Assembly (NCBI RefSeq): GCF_964355755.1
Contig: NC_092676.1
Span: forward strand, 11,204,288 to 11,268,287
Reading direction: 5' to 3'
Origin: Antedon mediterranea
Taxonomy: Eukaryota; Echinodermata; Crinoidea; Comatulida; Antedonidae
DNA: 64,000 bases
This document shows, one piece after another, positions 21,241 through 31,567 of the stretch. The notes beneath the pieces are model-generated. The model was given only the letters and a program-made list of their open reading frames with translations. It did no database searches and was not told where the DNA came from. How positions within the stretch are numbered: position 1 is the stretch's first letter; the number at the start of each line of letters is the position of its first letter. The translations under genes were made by a program, and so were the position numbers.

Positions 21241-23045
21241 TTGTCACAGCCTTTTGTATTAGAGCATCAACCAACAAATGCTAACCAGATGAAAAATACA
21301 CCTGTAACTGTTGTTAAGATGAAATCATGTAGAATTATTGGAACACCCGAACTGACACAGCATGGTTACTTGCACGTTACCTACAACGACAGGAACCACT
21401 AGTGGCTTCAACAAGCTCAGATGATCAGCCTCAAACCATACCAGTATGACGAGCGTATAATTTAGCAATATCGTCTTTAACAACCAGGCCACTAGATAAG
21501 TCACATATAACACCGATCATTAACGCACCAGCTCATGAATGGCAGACAATTGTAACAGCAATGGATGGTGTATACAAGTTAAATCAGTTAGCTGGCTTGA
21601 TGCGAAACTATACAGTTCAGTTGTAGTCAATCAAATAACAAAAAAGGAAGTCACTATAGGCGTGCAGTAGCAGAACATGAAACCACACTACAAGCTTTAT
21701 CAGATCTTTGGTTTGATTCGTTTTTTACAGAGAAGTCAGAGGTTTTGAATGTTCTTACTGATGGCATCAGTAAACTATCTGATGTGTGTGAAACCGAGGA
21801 CAACACATTAATTAGGAAAGCACACCAGGAACTTCTTTCTTATTCAGTTTGAGAGCATTAATCTTGAGGTGCAATTTAAGGCGTATCATGAGAGTCATAT
21901 GCAATATCCTTTGTATAAGCGGCTCCGTATATATAAGCAACAGGTCGAAATTCTATTGCAGTTCCATATATCCGTACGTCAGCCGAACTTCTTCCTCTAT
22001 TTGGCATCTCTTGAAGATATGTCTACATACTTCTTTGCTTATCGAATGGAATATGCTCAAAATATCATGGAGTTTTAGGCACGTGCATCTGAATCAAGAG
22101 AAGTGCAGAGTAATATCTGGGATAGGTTAGTTTCTGCAAAATGTTCAGTAACCAAGAGCAACATTCCATTCACAACAATTGGAGCAGACCATGCCCAAGA
22201 ACAGATAACCAGAGAACTCAAAGGCGAAGGTGGATTGCAGGGTATCACAAATAAACCAGCAACTTTGCTAAGATATTGCCTTGCTGTCCCTGTGTTAACG
22301 TCGCATTGCAAAAGAAACAGAAGATATGTTGGGAGTTTTGACATCAAAGAGAAGCACCACCTGCCGAGAGCTAGAATCAATAAACAAGAGGAAGCAGTGA
22401 GGGCGATGAAAGAGATGCTTGCTCCAATGAAAATATTCAATGATGAGAACAGTAAACTACATCATATATTAATCAAACAGGTATTGACTGAAGATGCTCA
22501 GGAGAGTATCTTGAATCTTGTTGACAGAGGGCAAACGGCCAAAACTAGCTTTGTATAAGAGCGTATTGTTGGTGAAAGACATTTTTGGGATCGGATGTGA
22601 AAGTGAAATATCTAAATTGGGATACGTTAAATAAAAAGAACAAAGAACTTTCAACTCAGAGCTACAACTAACTTATTCAGCAGGCTTTTGCTAATAGTCA
22701 CGTCTGGACATGACCTAAATTTACAGCAAGCAATATCAGAGTACGAATTTAGTAATGTAAATCCTTTACTTATGAAGCCTGATGGTACATTAAACCCTTG
22801 TGTTAACAAAAGTCACATAATCTATGCCCTGGAAGGTCTTGTGGAACCTGAAATTAACCAAGAAACACCACAGCATGCTGATGCATACTAAACTGTTACA
22901 GAATTAGAAGGTCGGGAAATCACATCACCTCATCCTGTGAATCGCTACCTCATCATCGATGGAATGGCATTTGTTCAAACTCTTATGAATGTTCAGACTT
23001 TTAACACCTGCAAAGATTTTGCGGAGGCATTTGTAGTCTATATAG
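21241..23045 (+). pseudogene. Copy A, segment 2 (up to the DIRS insertion)
   Basis: Family motifs appear in order on the plus strand in several frames: ITPIINAPAHEWQTI (about 21505), LYLASLEDMSTYFFAYRMEYAQNI (near 21995-22070), SNIPFTTIGADHAQEQITRE and GGLQGITNKPATLLRYCL (22158-22275), LNLQQAISEYEFSNVNPLL (22713-22770) and RYLIIDGMAFVQTL then FNTCKDFAEAFVVYIDS (22942-23045). IIDGMA resembles the first acidic motif of PIN-like nucleases. The coding frame stops exactly where the DIRS left repeat begins and resumes at 28051. The copy carries many stops, so it is a pseudogene. Confidence 0.6.
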
Positions 23046-23125
23046 ATTCTACCATATCAACAGTGACGCAACTTCCGGGTTCCCATGAGAGGCACGACCA
23101 GTGTCCGCTAAGATCATTTTGTACT
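23046..23125 (+). repeat. DIRS copy 2 left inverted terminal repeat
   Basis: 23046-23094 is reverse-complemented at 27731-27774 in the ICR. 23088-23120 (CATGAGAGGCACGACC and onward) is reverse-complemented at 27937-27966 in the right ITR. The left repeat lacks the terminal stretch (TTGAAAATTAAACGAGGC-type) present at the right end, an asymmetry known in DIRS elements. Confidence 0.85.
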
Positions 23126-23900
23126 TCCAGAACCGCGACAGGTCAGACGTGTGCGCTAGTTGGATATTGTTTCTTTAGATACATACGGCGTGAGGATCAT
23201 CGCAGTTGTGGGCTTCATAAAAGGTAACGTTAAAATTTTGCTTTAGGTGTAGTTGTAGTTGTAGTTGTAGTAGTTGTTAGGAGGACTGGGCGGAGTGTAT
23301 TACCGTACGGACACCCTTAATTTAGCCTATAATGTCTTTATTTCTATCTCCTTATCTTATGATGAATTCGGAGTAGGCTATTATAAATTGGGAATGATGG
23401 CGTGCTAGTGAGGCTATATGCGTGGCCGCCATCTTTAATGTGGCATGCCGCATATGTTTGTTAAAGGGAAAGTAAGTTACTCGTTTCCGTAATGCAGTGT
23501 TTTGTTTTACACCTGCACAATGGAGAGTAAGCTGATAGTCTCCGTTCACTCAATTAACCAATGCGTTAAAAAGGCTATAATTTATAAATTCATTGCTATA
23601 TCAGGCGGTTGTTGGGCCTTCTACTATACTACTAGGCCTAGAGCTATTACCATAGAGATATTATAATTTCTCTATGCTATTACTAATTAATAGTAGGTAT
23701 TGCTAGCTAGGCCTTGACTGGCAAATGTGCATGTATGCGAGTATACTAAGCAGGTCATGACCTTAATGGTATGTCTGTTGCATACAGGTGTTATAACAAG
23801 CCAAGCGATGAGATTTCTTGGGTTGATGTACAGTGACTAAGCTATATAGTACTGTTATTCTAGTGCAGCTTCTAGTGTTAGTGATAAATTAAAGGAGGAG

Positions 23901-24835
23901 TTGATTAACTCCATGTCGTCAATGGTGGCCAGCATGAAGCAAGATTTGGTTCAACAAGTCAAAGATATGGTTGGCTTCACAGAGGAGCCTGATGAGGGTC
24001 AGTCCTATATGCCTGTGTGGTCGGATGATGAGCTCCCCGCTGCAAAAACAGCACAACGCATTGATGAGTACACAAGTGGGCCAGCGGAGGTAGCTACAGC
24101 TAGTCAAACCAGTGATTTTGCTGACTTAGCAGCTGCATTTAGTACAGCCACACTTACAGGGCCAGCTGTGGATGATAAATGGGCTACAATTGTAAGTGAC
24201 CTAATTAGTGGAAGGATACCCCCTGCAAGATGACTGAGCTTACGGGAAAATATCTTCGACCACTCAACTGTGAAATGCTAATCACACCCAAGGTGAACTT
24301 ACCTGTGTGGGGCCAGTTGAAACCTTCTACCAGGACCAATGATGTTGGGTTGCAGAAAGTGCAGGCACTGTTCGTAAACTCTATGTATGCTGTGCTCCAA
24401 GCATGTCACAAGGCCTCAGGTGATTTGAAAACTACATTGACGCATGCACTGGTTATAGCGCTGACTGCAAACCGGGAGTTTAACCTGAAGCGAAGGGACA
24501 TGTTAAAACCAGACCTTAACGCACGATTTGTTGCACTCTGTGGGGTTACGACTCCCATAACCACAGAGCTCTTTGGAGATGATGTTACCAAACAGATAGA
24601 CGATCTCTTCAAATCAAACAAACTTGGCGAGAAATTATCAGGTGCTAGAAGAGGTCGGGGTCGTGGATACAACCCATATGCAGGAGCCAGACGAGTTGGT
24701 TTCCGCAGCCGAGGTGGAAGTCGCTCAGGGTTCCAGAGGTACCAGTCAAACAAGTCTTTTTTAGAAGGAAAGGGCTCCTACCAACGCAGACAGGGAGCCC
24801 GGCTGGCTGCTCAACCAAAGGGAAATCGAGAGTAG
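23901..24835 (+). pseudogene. DIRS gag-like protein (two overlapping frames)
   Basis: The first part (23901-24233) is acidic: MVGFTEEPDEGQSYMPVW and DDKWATIVSDLISGRIPPAR. The second (24230-24835) reads TGKYLRPLNCEMLITPKVN and NREFNLKRRDMLKPDLNARF, then a basic Gly/Arg-rich tail (RRGRGRGYNPYAGARR, FRSRGGSRSGFQR). The two overlap by four bases (ATGA) in different frames. In related elements this is one continuous gag-like protein, so a frameshift is the simplest reading; programmed recoding is possible but unsupported. The RG-rich tail would bind RNA. Confidence 0.65.
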
Positions 24836-25084
24836 AGGTCAGTTTTGTTAATCAGATTGATAAAATTCTTAATAATCATGGTAGTTTTATTGCAGGTCAA
24901 TTAAGGTTCTGCGTGGACCGTTGGAAAGAGATCACTACGAATCCCTTTGTTCTGTCATGTGTTACCAATTGTGAAATTGAATTTGAAGCTATGCCTGTGC
25001 AGGCTGGCTATAATCAACAATTAGAGTCGCAATTTTCTGTTGCTGAGCAACGAGCTATTGACTCAGAACTTTCATCTTTTTAGG

Positions 25085-26510
25085 CCAAAAGGGTTATTGA
25101 CATTTCCAAACTATGTAAAGGAGATTTTGTTTCGCCTATCTTTATCCGTCCCAAAAAAGAACCGGGTAAATATAGAGTTATTTTCAACCTTAAGGAACTT
25201 AATGAGTATGTCACTTATAGGCATTTTAAAATGGACACGATAGATTCGGCAATAAAGCTTATGAAGCCGGGGTGTTTATGTCATCCATCGACCTCCGGGA
25301 CGCTTATTATTCGGTGCCTATTGCAGCAAAGTATAGACGGTTTCTTAAATGTTGTTGGAAAGGTGTATTTTACCAATTTAATGCGCTACCTATGGGCTTA
25401 TCTTGTAGCCCTCGCGTTTTTACAAAGCTGCTGAAGCCAGTTTTTTCTACTCTAAGGAGTAGCTTTGGTATCTCATGCCTTGGTTATATTGATGACTCGT
25501 TTTACACTGACGACACATTGGCGGGGTGTCAAGAGGCTACTTTGCAAGCTACAATGCTGCTAACAAAATTAGGTTTTTCAGTGCATCGGGAAAAATCTGT
25601 ACTTAGACCCACTCAGCAGTTAGAATACCTAGGATTTCAATTAAACTCGGTGTCTATGTCTGTTTCGGTTACCAAAGCAAAGATATCAAGCATTGTTGGC
25701 CTTTGCAGAGAGTTTGTATTTAAGAAATCTGGTAGCATCCGGGCCTACAGACATCTTGTCCGAGACAAAGACTTGGCATTGCGGCATTCAGCCGGTAATT
25801 TTGAGGTGATGATGATCCTCTCGGAGGAGAGTATAATTGAACTTGAATGGTGGATAACATTTCTCCCAACAGCCTCAAAACTGATTAATCATGGCCCTAT
25901 TAACTATACGATCTTCGTAGATGCTTCCCGCAAGGGCTGGGGGGGGGGCATAGTTGACGAGAGCAGAACGCAGGGGCTGTGGTCCCTAGAGGAAGCTGTT
26001 CACGACATAAACATTCTAGAAATGCTTGCAGCGCTATTTGGCTTACAGGCACTTTGTGGCCATTTGCACAAAGTGCATATTCGTATTATGTCGGACAACG
26101 CGACCGCTGTCTCATATATAAATTGTATGGGAGGTACGAAATCGTGGTCATGTAATTCGGTTGCCTACAAGATTTGGTACTGGGCAATAGAGCGAAATAT
26201 TTGGCTTACCGCTGCTCATACTCCGGGCATAAAAAATGTAGAGGCAGATGTTCTGTCTAGAAATTTTGTATCTGGGTTAGAATGGCAAATGAATGCAGGT
26301 ATTTTTTCTAAGATTGTTGACTGTTTTGGAGTGCCGGATATTTACTTATTTGCTAGTCGAATTAATCATAGGGTACCGGCATATGCGTCTTGGAAACCAG
26401 ATCCAAACGCTGTTATCATTGATGCTTTTACCAGTGATTGGTCAACATTTAAACAATTTTATGTTTTTCCCCCTTTTTGTCTGATAGCTAGATGCCTACA
26501 GAAAATTTGA
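25085..26510 (+). pseudogene. DIRS reverse transcriptase / RNase H
   Basis: RT fingers lie at 25085-25265 (KRVIDISKLCKGDFVSPIFI, YRVIFNLKELNEYV). A one-base slip near 25266 moves the frame to 25272-26510: SSIDLRDAYYSVPI, YQFNALPMGLSCSPRVF and GYIDDSFYTD (about 25482-25511) with the catalytic Asp pair. RNase H follows (TIFVDASRKGWGGG, RIMSDNATAVSYI, HTPGIKNVEADVLSR). A stop at 26508 ends the frame just before the recombinase start. This enzyme makes the cDNA. Confidence 0.85.
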
Positions 26511-26523
26511 CTGGAACACCATC

Positions 26524-27651
26524 ATGGTGGTGCCACTGTGGAGAACACAAGCATGGTTTACGAGAGTTCTCGACTTACTCATTGACACACCACGCTGGGT
26601 GAGGGTCAACAAGTCAGTGTTAGAACACCCACTTATTCATCACCATCCACTAAGCTCACAGTTATGTCTACTAATTTGCAAGTTGTCAGGGAAATCATCG
26701 CTGACGTCAGCCTACCGGCAGAAAATGAGGACGTCATCTTATGTTCTTGGCGACAGAGCACAAGGAAGCAGTATGACGTACACATCAGAAAGTGGCGTCA
26801 ATTTTTGTTTTCAAAGGAAAATTGATTTCTTGCACCCCGTTGTAGGAGATGTCTTAAAGTTTTTACATAACCTTTTTAAAGAAGGTCTTTCTTACTCCTC
26901 GCTTAACACGGCTAGGTCAGCGTTAGCATGTTGCTTCACTGACTATCAGGGCAGGGAGGACCGACCCCTTACACATCATGTACTAGTGTCCAAATATATG
27001 AAAGGGGTTTTTAATTGCCGGCCTCCGGCTCCAAGGTACGCAGTTACCTGGGACGCTAACATTGTTCTAGATTACTTAGCTCTAATGCAGCCATTAGATA
27101 AGTTGTCACTTAGGGATTTATCGTATAAACTAGTCATGTTGATGGCTCTAACGTCAGGGCAGAGATGCAATATGCTGGCGGGACTAGACACTAAGAGTAT
27201 GATAAAGTCGGAAAACAGCTTTGATTTTTCAATTACTGTACTTGCTAAACAGGACCGGCCCAATAAACTGTTTTCATCCCTAAGATTTAAGAAATATTCA
27301 AAACAGGAATTGTGTGTGTTTAATACTCTTGAATCATATTTGGACCGTACACAGCCACTGAGAAGCGAGTCAAAACTGTTGATCTCGTATGTTAGACCAT
27401 TTAAATCCGTTGGGGTTAGCACCATTGGCAGATGACTTAAAACACTACTGGGCCTAGCAGGAATTGATACAGCTACGTTTACTGCGCATAGTACAAAGGC
27501 AGCTAGTGCTTCTAAAGCCAGTAGGTCCATCCCGGTGGATGAAATTTTAAAACACATAGGTTGGGCCTCTGCTACTACGTTTAACAGGTATTATAATAAG
27601 CCAATTGATAATAGTAACAAAAATGCATATGATGTTGCAGTATTACAATAG
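26524..27651 (+). pseudogene. DIRS tyrosine recombinase with one nonsense codon and a changed active-site residue
   Basis: 376 codons are open except TGA at 27433-27435, where copy 1 has Trp (TIARW). Core-binding motifs are FLHNLFKEGLSYSSLNTARSAL and YMKGVFNCRPPAPRY. The first catalytic Arg is in SGQRCNMLAGL. The HxxR box reads HSTK, so the second catalytic Arg is Lys; copy 1 has HSVR. The closing box is GWASATTFNRYYNKP with the nucleophilic Tyr. Both changes predict a dead recombinase, although the rest is well preserved. Confidence 0.82.
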
Positions 27652-27730
27652 AGCAATAAAAATAACGTTGGCATGGCAACAAGTATTCTGTGTTGGATAA
27701 TTTGTCCTTGTGTTCACTCTGCTTTAAAGT

Positions 27731-27857
27731 CTCATGGGAACCCGGAAGTTGCGTCACTGTTGATATGGTAGAATTGAAAATTAAACGAGGCTTACCTGTA
27801 AGGTGAAGTTTGATGTAAATTCTACCATATCAGCAGTGGCACTTCTGGGTTAACATG
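27731..27857. repeat. DIRS copy 2 internal complementary region
   Basis: 27731-27774 is the reverse complement of the left ITR start (GGGAACCCGGAAGTTGCGTC). 27775-27857 is the reverse complement of 27963-28050 (AAACGAGGCTTACCTGTAAGG pairs with its mirror near 28020). The ICR is thought to splint the two element ends during circularisation. Confidence 0.85.
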
Positions 27858-27936
27858 CCCTTCCCTATTAGCTACCCGCCCTTATCGGTTTTTTTCTTAC
27901 CACGTCGGATCGTGCACACAAGGATTTGAAGTCTGA

Positions 27937-28050
27937 TCTTAGCGGACACTGGTCGTGCCTCTCATGTTAACCCAGAAGTGCCACTGCTGATATTGTAGAA
28001 TTTACATCAAACTTCACCTTACAGGTAAGCCTCGTTTAATTTTCAATTCT
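27937..28050. repeat. DIRS copy 2 right inverted terminal repeat
   Basis: It starts GATCTTAGCGGACACTGG, the inverse of the left ITR, and ends with CTCGTTTAATTTTCAATTCT at 28050. The end resembles that of DIRS copy 1 near 4690-4708. Copy A resumes immediately after. Confidence 0.82.
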
Positions 28051-28152
28051 CCAATTAACAAATAAATTGATGTTGGTGGACGTGTCATCTTTGACAACTA
28101 TGAGAAGACACTTTCGCTTAAAGACGATATCCGATATCAAACATCTTCTGTA
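28051..28152 (+). pseudogene. Copy A, segment 3 (between DIRS and long-TIR element)
   Basis: One frame, broken by a stop, reads GGRVIFDNYEKTLSLKDD then IRYQTSSVAG. Family members have a (V/I)(F/W)DxYxxxSLKxxTR motif here; copy B has IVWDTYRTDSLKQST. It continues the family order from segment 2 (DGMA, CKDFAEAF) and shows that the DIRS element split the copy. The next insertion begins at 28153. Confidence 0.55.
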
Positions 28153-28890
28153 GCAGGGTAACTTAGCACTTTTTTTGTGCACTTTGTGACAAAAGCACCA
28201 AATTTGGCACAAACCTTCTTTAGGGTATATCTAACAATCCTAGAAGGGGTGCCCAAAAATCGGAACAATTTAACGACGTCATTTGGACCACACCCCTTTT
28301 TTTAGTATTACGTAATTAGGTGAAAACTTAAATCTTCGTATATACATACCAAGTTTGGTATCAAATTAAAACTCATGACATGTACATTGCAATACACACA
28401 TAAAAAATATATGATTTCTCTTTCTCGGAATATATAGGTCAAATAATGTAATTTTCTGTCATATTGAAGGGGATTTCAATCAAAACGCGCCAATATTGGC
28501 CTATGTTATGAACATTGTAGTTATCAACAACATTCATTTTTGTAATAGAACAACTAATATATATTTATCCTGTACCAGTTACTTTCCTTTAACATAATAT
28601 TAGGAACCACTGAAAAAAGTATATAAAACATATACTGTATCAAACTTGGCTCAATAACCACTGGACTATTAGTAAACCGACAAAAGACCATTTGACTGAC
28701 AATTATGGCGTTAGCATCCATAACAATATATGGAGGTGATTATCAACTTTACTTTATGAAATTATTTATCTGGAAACAAACACTTATAATGGTACAGAGT
28801 TGCTAGATGACGAACAAGTTCCACGGCATGGATAACAACGACCAGTGCACTGCTGAACGGCACTTGCAGTTCCCTGAGCAAAAAGGCAAC
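28153..28890 (+). repeat. Left long inverted repeat
   Basis: It pairs with 30810-31567 with few mismatches: for example 28807-28830 (ATGACGAACAAGTTCCACGG) is mirrored at 30884-30903. The outermost 50 bases differ more than the interior. Confidence 0.85.
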
Positions 28891-29087
28891 ATTTTGCAGC
28901 CACACTTTAGCAATTCCCTACATGCCTTGGATGCTTCAGGTAGTATTGTCCAGACTGGTGTCCATGTACTGCCGGTTTTAGTCCAACCAAAGTCTTCTGG
29001 TGATGGAGCATTCTGCTGTGGCTGTAGACTGGTGGTCCAAATGCATGCTTGGTATATGGATCCGTTGGAATGCTGTAAAAGTGCATC
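28803..29087 (-). pseudogene. Copy B, last exon (Cys-rich C-terminus)
   Basis: It begins after the acceptor TTTATTGCAG and joins the preceding exon in phase (IPPTQ|DALLQHS). It reads APSPEDFGWTKTGSTWTPVW and ILPEASKACRELLKCGCK, then CSGNCKCR, and ends in the left inverted repeat with WNLFVI-stop. The CxC and CxxxCxC cysteines resemble the Cys-rich tail that I recall at the C-terminus of this family, probably zinc-binding. Copy A has the same region at 31859-32161 (RPVLSENQAAPEAVVE), without the cysteines. Confidence 0.65.
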
Positions 29088-29196
29088 CTGCAATAAACAA
29101 TTTAAAGATTGGTGTTACCTTTTAATGAAAGAAAAACATGAACCTGATAATAAATTATTAAACGACAATTGACAATTATATGGAAGCTCCCCTTAC

Positions 29197-29830
29197 CTGT
29201 GTAGGAGGAATGTTGTCCATTGTCCGTGCCTTTCTTGAAAAAAGATCTTGTCTTAGCTTAGTAACACTTCTTAAAGTACTTGTCTTGTCGTATAGATGAC
29301 ATGTAAACTCCTCTAGCAACTGGAATTGAGATGAGTTGACTCATGGAGGTTTAATACCTCCATGGTTGACTCCTAGAGATTTGAAAGGGTGATGTGCCAT
29401 GGAAAGAAAGGCTTCGGTGACTTCTGGAAATGAGTTCCACGTCTACCATGCGGAGTGTTTTGCTTTTCCGAAGAACTGGGATGTAGTATCGGACACAGTA
29501 AATGCATGAAAAACTGGCAGCCCTCTTGACTTATCCTCTCCTAGGTTATGGCAGATAGTATTTATATTAAAATATTGGAAGTGCTTACCCATGCCAAATG
29601 CGACCCAGATACACGTACCAGGATAACAGGCTATTAGATTGCAGAAAATACCAAGCAGGATAACAATGACATCAGTATCAACTGTATACGCACCAAAATA
29701 ACCCTGCTACCTTTCTTTAAGGCATGATGAATGTGAATGCACATCCTGGAGTCGGCCTCTTCATGGTCGCATATTGACATAGGTTGAGTAGATGTCAACA
29801 TACAACAGACTCGCCTTCAGGACATATATC
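29197..29830 (-). pseudogene. Copy B, third exon (acidic PIN-like motifs)
   Basis: On the minus strand: ICDHEEADSRMCIHIHHALKK (plus about 29710-29775), VDTDVIVILLG (about 29660-29690), CIWVAFGMGKHFQY, GLPVFHAFTVSDTTSQFF and FQLLEEFTCHLYDKTST, ending NIPPTQ at a GTAAGG donor (29197). A frameshift lies just before VDTDV, and a stop (29442-29444) replaces a codon in SAW-TW. HEEAD and DTDV are spaced like the conserved acidic motifs of PIN/FEN1/Asteroid-type nucleases. The upstream exon boundary is not clear. Confidence 0.6.
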
Positions 29831-29951
29831 AAGAATTACTTACTAATTTAATATGCCTTTTTTAATTAATGGTATGAAACTGTAGGCTATAAGTAAATTA
29901 ATCGTTTGGTTACCAACAAAATAAATTAGTATGTATCATAATAAAACTTAC

Positions 29952-30142
29952 CTAATGTAATGTAAACTTCTTTGCAGTCAGAGTAATAATGGGTAGACAC
30001 CTTTGTAGTTAAAAAGTTAAATAACTCCTCTTTATTTACTGGAATCTTTCCTCCTGATCCCTTTTCCTCTTTTTTCTCCTGTAGACTGCTTAAGACTATC
30101 TGTTCTGTAAGTGTCCCACACTATATCAATTCTGTTACTATT
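29952..30142 (-). pseudogene. Copy B, second exon
   Basis: Acceptor CTGCAG precedes 30142 and donor GTAAGT follows 29952. It starts NSNRIDIVWDTYRTDSLKQS and EKRGKGIRRK, then shifts frame into NKEELFNFLTTKV and CKEVYITL. The WDTYxxDSLKxxTxxKR motif is the most diagnostic part of the family. It joins exon 1 in phase (YGDK|NSNRID). Confidence 0.65.
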
Positions 30143-30279
30143 CTGCAGCTGCTGTCTGGTCCACGGTAGAAAGACCTATCATACAAATGATACAAGAATA
30201 ACGATCCGCATATAGAAGTGACCAATTATGTGGTGGTTAAACAATAGATACAATCCTGAATGCAAAGAAATGTACTCAC

Positions 30280-30903
30280 CTTATCACCGTAGTCATCAAA
30301 TGTAAATGCATGGTTGCTGGAAAGAGCATGGACAATAGCAGCTCCGTCGAACACCTTTACGTCAACATATGTAGGAGGTTCAGGCTGGCCTTCAGTCTCC
30401 AAATGCTGTAGCAACTCAGACTTATTAGTTGGTAGTCGAAGCTTTCCATTTACTGCCAAAGAGGGTGGCCATGGCTGGTTTTCATGCATGAAGAAGTCTT
30501 CCAAATCTCCATCACGAGATTGACTTGCAATATACAGTCGACTGAATAGGCTGCCGTCACTTTTTAAACTCTTAACTTGTTGCTTTGTTTTGGACACTGA
30601 TTTTGACCATGGTGTGTTGAACAACGACATCTTATTCTGTTTGATGGCTTGTTGAATTGCAACACTTCTGTCGAGAATAACTTCCTTGAAATATTTTTGG
30701 TACTGGGTAGTACCTACATCCTGAATTGTACGAACTGTAACTACTGCACTTTCATTGGCACAATCTCGAGCATCCAAGACCAGAAGTTCTGAACAATTAT
30801 CGAGGAATGGGTTGCCTGCATTGCTCAGGGAACTGCAAGTGCCGTTTAGCAGGTCTTTCTTGCACTGGTCTTTGTTACCCATGCCGTGGAACTTGTTCGT
30901 CAT
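30280..30903 (-). pseudogene. Copy B, first exon (N-terminally truncated family member)
   Basis: An open frame starts at ATG 30903 inside the right inverted repeat (MTNKFHGMGNKDQC) and runs to GATAAG|GTGAGT at 30280. Family motifs are NPFLDNCSELLVLDARDC, VRTIQDVGTTQYQKYFKEVI, GSLFSRLYIASQSRDGDLED, PWPPSLAVNGKLRLPTNKSE and VKVFDGAAIVHALS with FDDYGDKV. VFDGAAIV is a candidate first acidic PIN motif. Compared with copy A it lacks the whole part up to about GADHAQEQ, so the element captured only the 3' two thirds or has lost the start. The first exon is intact, while later exons are damaged. Confidence 0.65.
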
Positions 30904-31567
30904 CTAGCAACTCTGTACCATTATAAGTGTTTGTTTCCAGATAAATAATTTCATAAAAGTAAAGTTGATAATCACCTCCATGTATTGTTATGGATGCTAA
31001 CGCCATAATTGTCAGTCAAATGGCCTTTTGTCTGTTTACTTATTCCAGTGATTATTGAGCCAAGTTTGATACAGTATATGTTTTATATACTTTTTTCAGT
31101 GGTTCCTAATATTATGTTAAAGGAAAGTAACTGATACAGGATAAATATATATTAGTAGTTCTATTACAAAAATGAATGTTGTTGTTCTTATAACTACAAT
31201 GTTCATAACATAGCCCAAAATTGGCGCGTTTTGATTGAAATCCCCTTCAATATGACAGAAAATTACATTATTTGACCTATATATTCCGAGAAAGAGAAAT
31301 CATATATATGTGTGTATTGCAATGTACATGTCATGAGTTTTAATTTGATACCAAACTTGGTATGTATATACAAAGATTTAAGTTTTCACCTAATTACGTA
31401 ATACTAAAAAAAAGGGCATGGTCCAAATGACGTCGTTAAATTGTTCTGATTTTTGGGCACCCCTTCTAGGATTGTTAGATATACCCTAAAGAAGGTTTGT
31501 GCCAAATTTGGTGCTTTTGTCACAAAATGCACAATCTTCATAAAAAAATGGAAGTTAGCAACCCTGC
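30810..31567 (-). repeat. Right long inverted repeat
   Basis: Partner of 28153-28890. It ends ACCCTGC at 31567, followed by TA. Copy A resumes just after. Confidence 0.85.

Larger units (their letters stand above)
23046..28050 (+). mobile_element. DIRS-type retrotransposon, copy 2, complete in layout
   Basis: Left ITR from 23046 (ATTCTACCATATCAACAGTG), gag-like ORFs (23901-24835), RT/RNase H (25085-26510), tyrosine recombinase (26524-27651), ICR (27731-27857) and right ITR (about 27937-28050). The left part of the ICR is the reverse complement of the left ITR start. Its right part is the reverse complement of the right ITR end. This is exactly the arrangement described for DIRS elements. No methyltransferase domain is seen. 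The insertion splits copy A between AFVVYIDS and its continuation at 28051. Frameshifts and a nonsense codon make it defective. Confidence 0.88.
28153..31567. mobile_element. DNA element with about 740-bp inverted repeats carrying a family paralogue
   Basis: 28153-28890 is a near-identical inverted copy of 30810-31567, with termini GCAGGGT and ACCCTGC flanked by TA on both sides (28151-28152 and 31568-31569). The interior (28890-30810) holds the spliced antisense gene 'copy B'. The inverted repeats reach into both ends of that gene. No transposase is recognised unless copy B supplies it. A TA target is used by Tc1/mariner-type elements among others; the superfamily is undetermined. Confidence 0.78.

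Noticed and set aside
28807-29172. Plus-strand ORF starting MTNKFHGMDN
   Set aside because: It repeats the copy B start because of the inverted repeat, but then runs antisense through the copy B last exon; it is not a separate gene.
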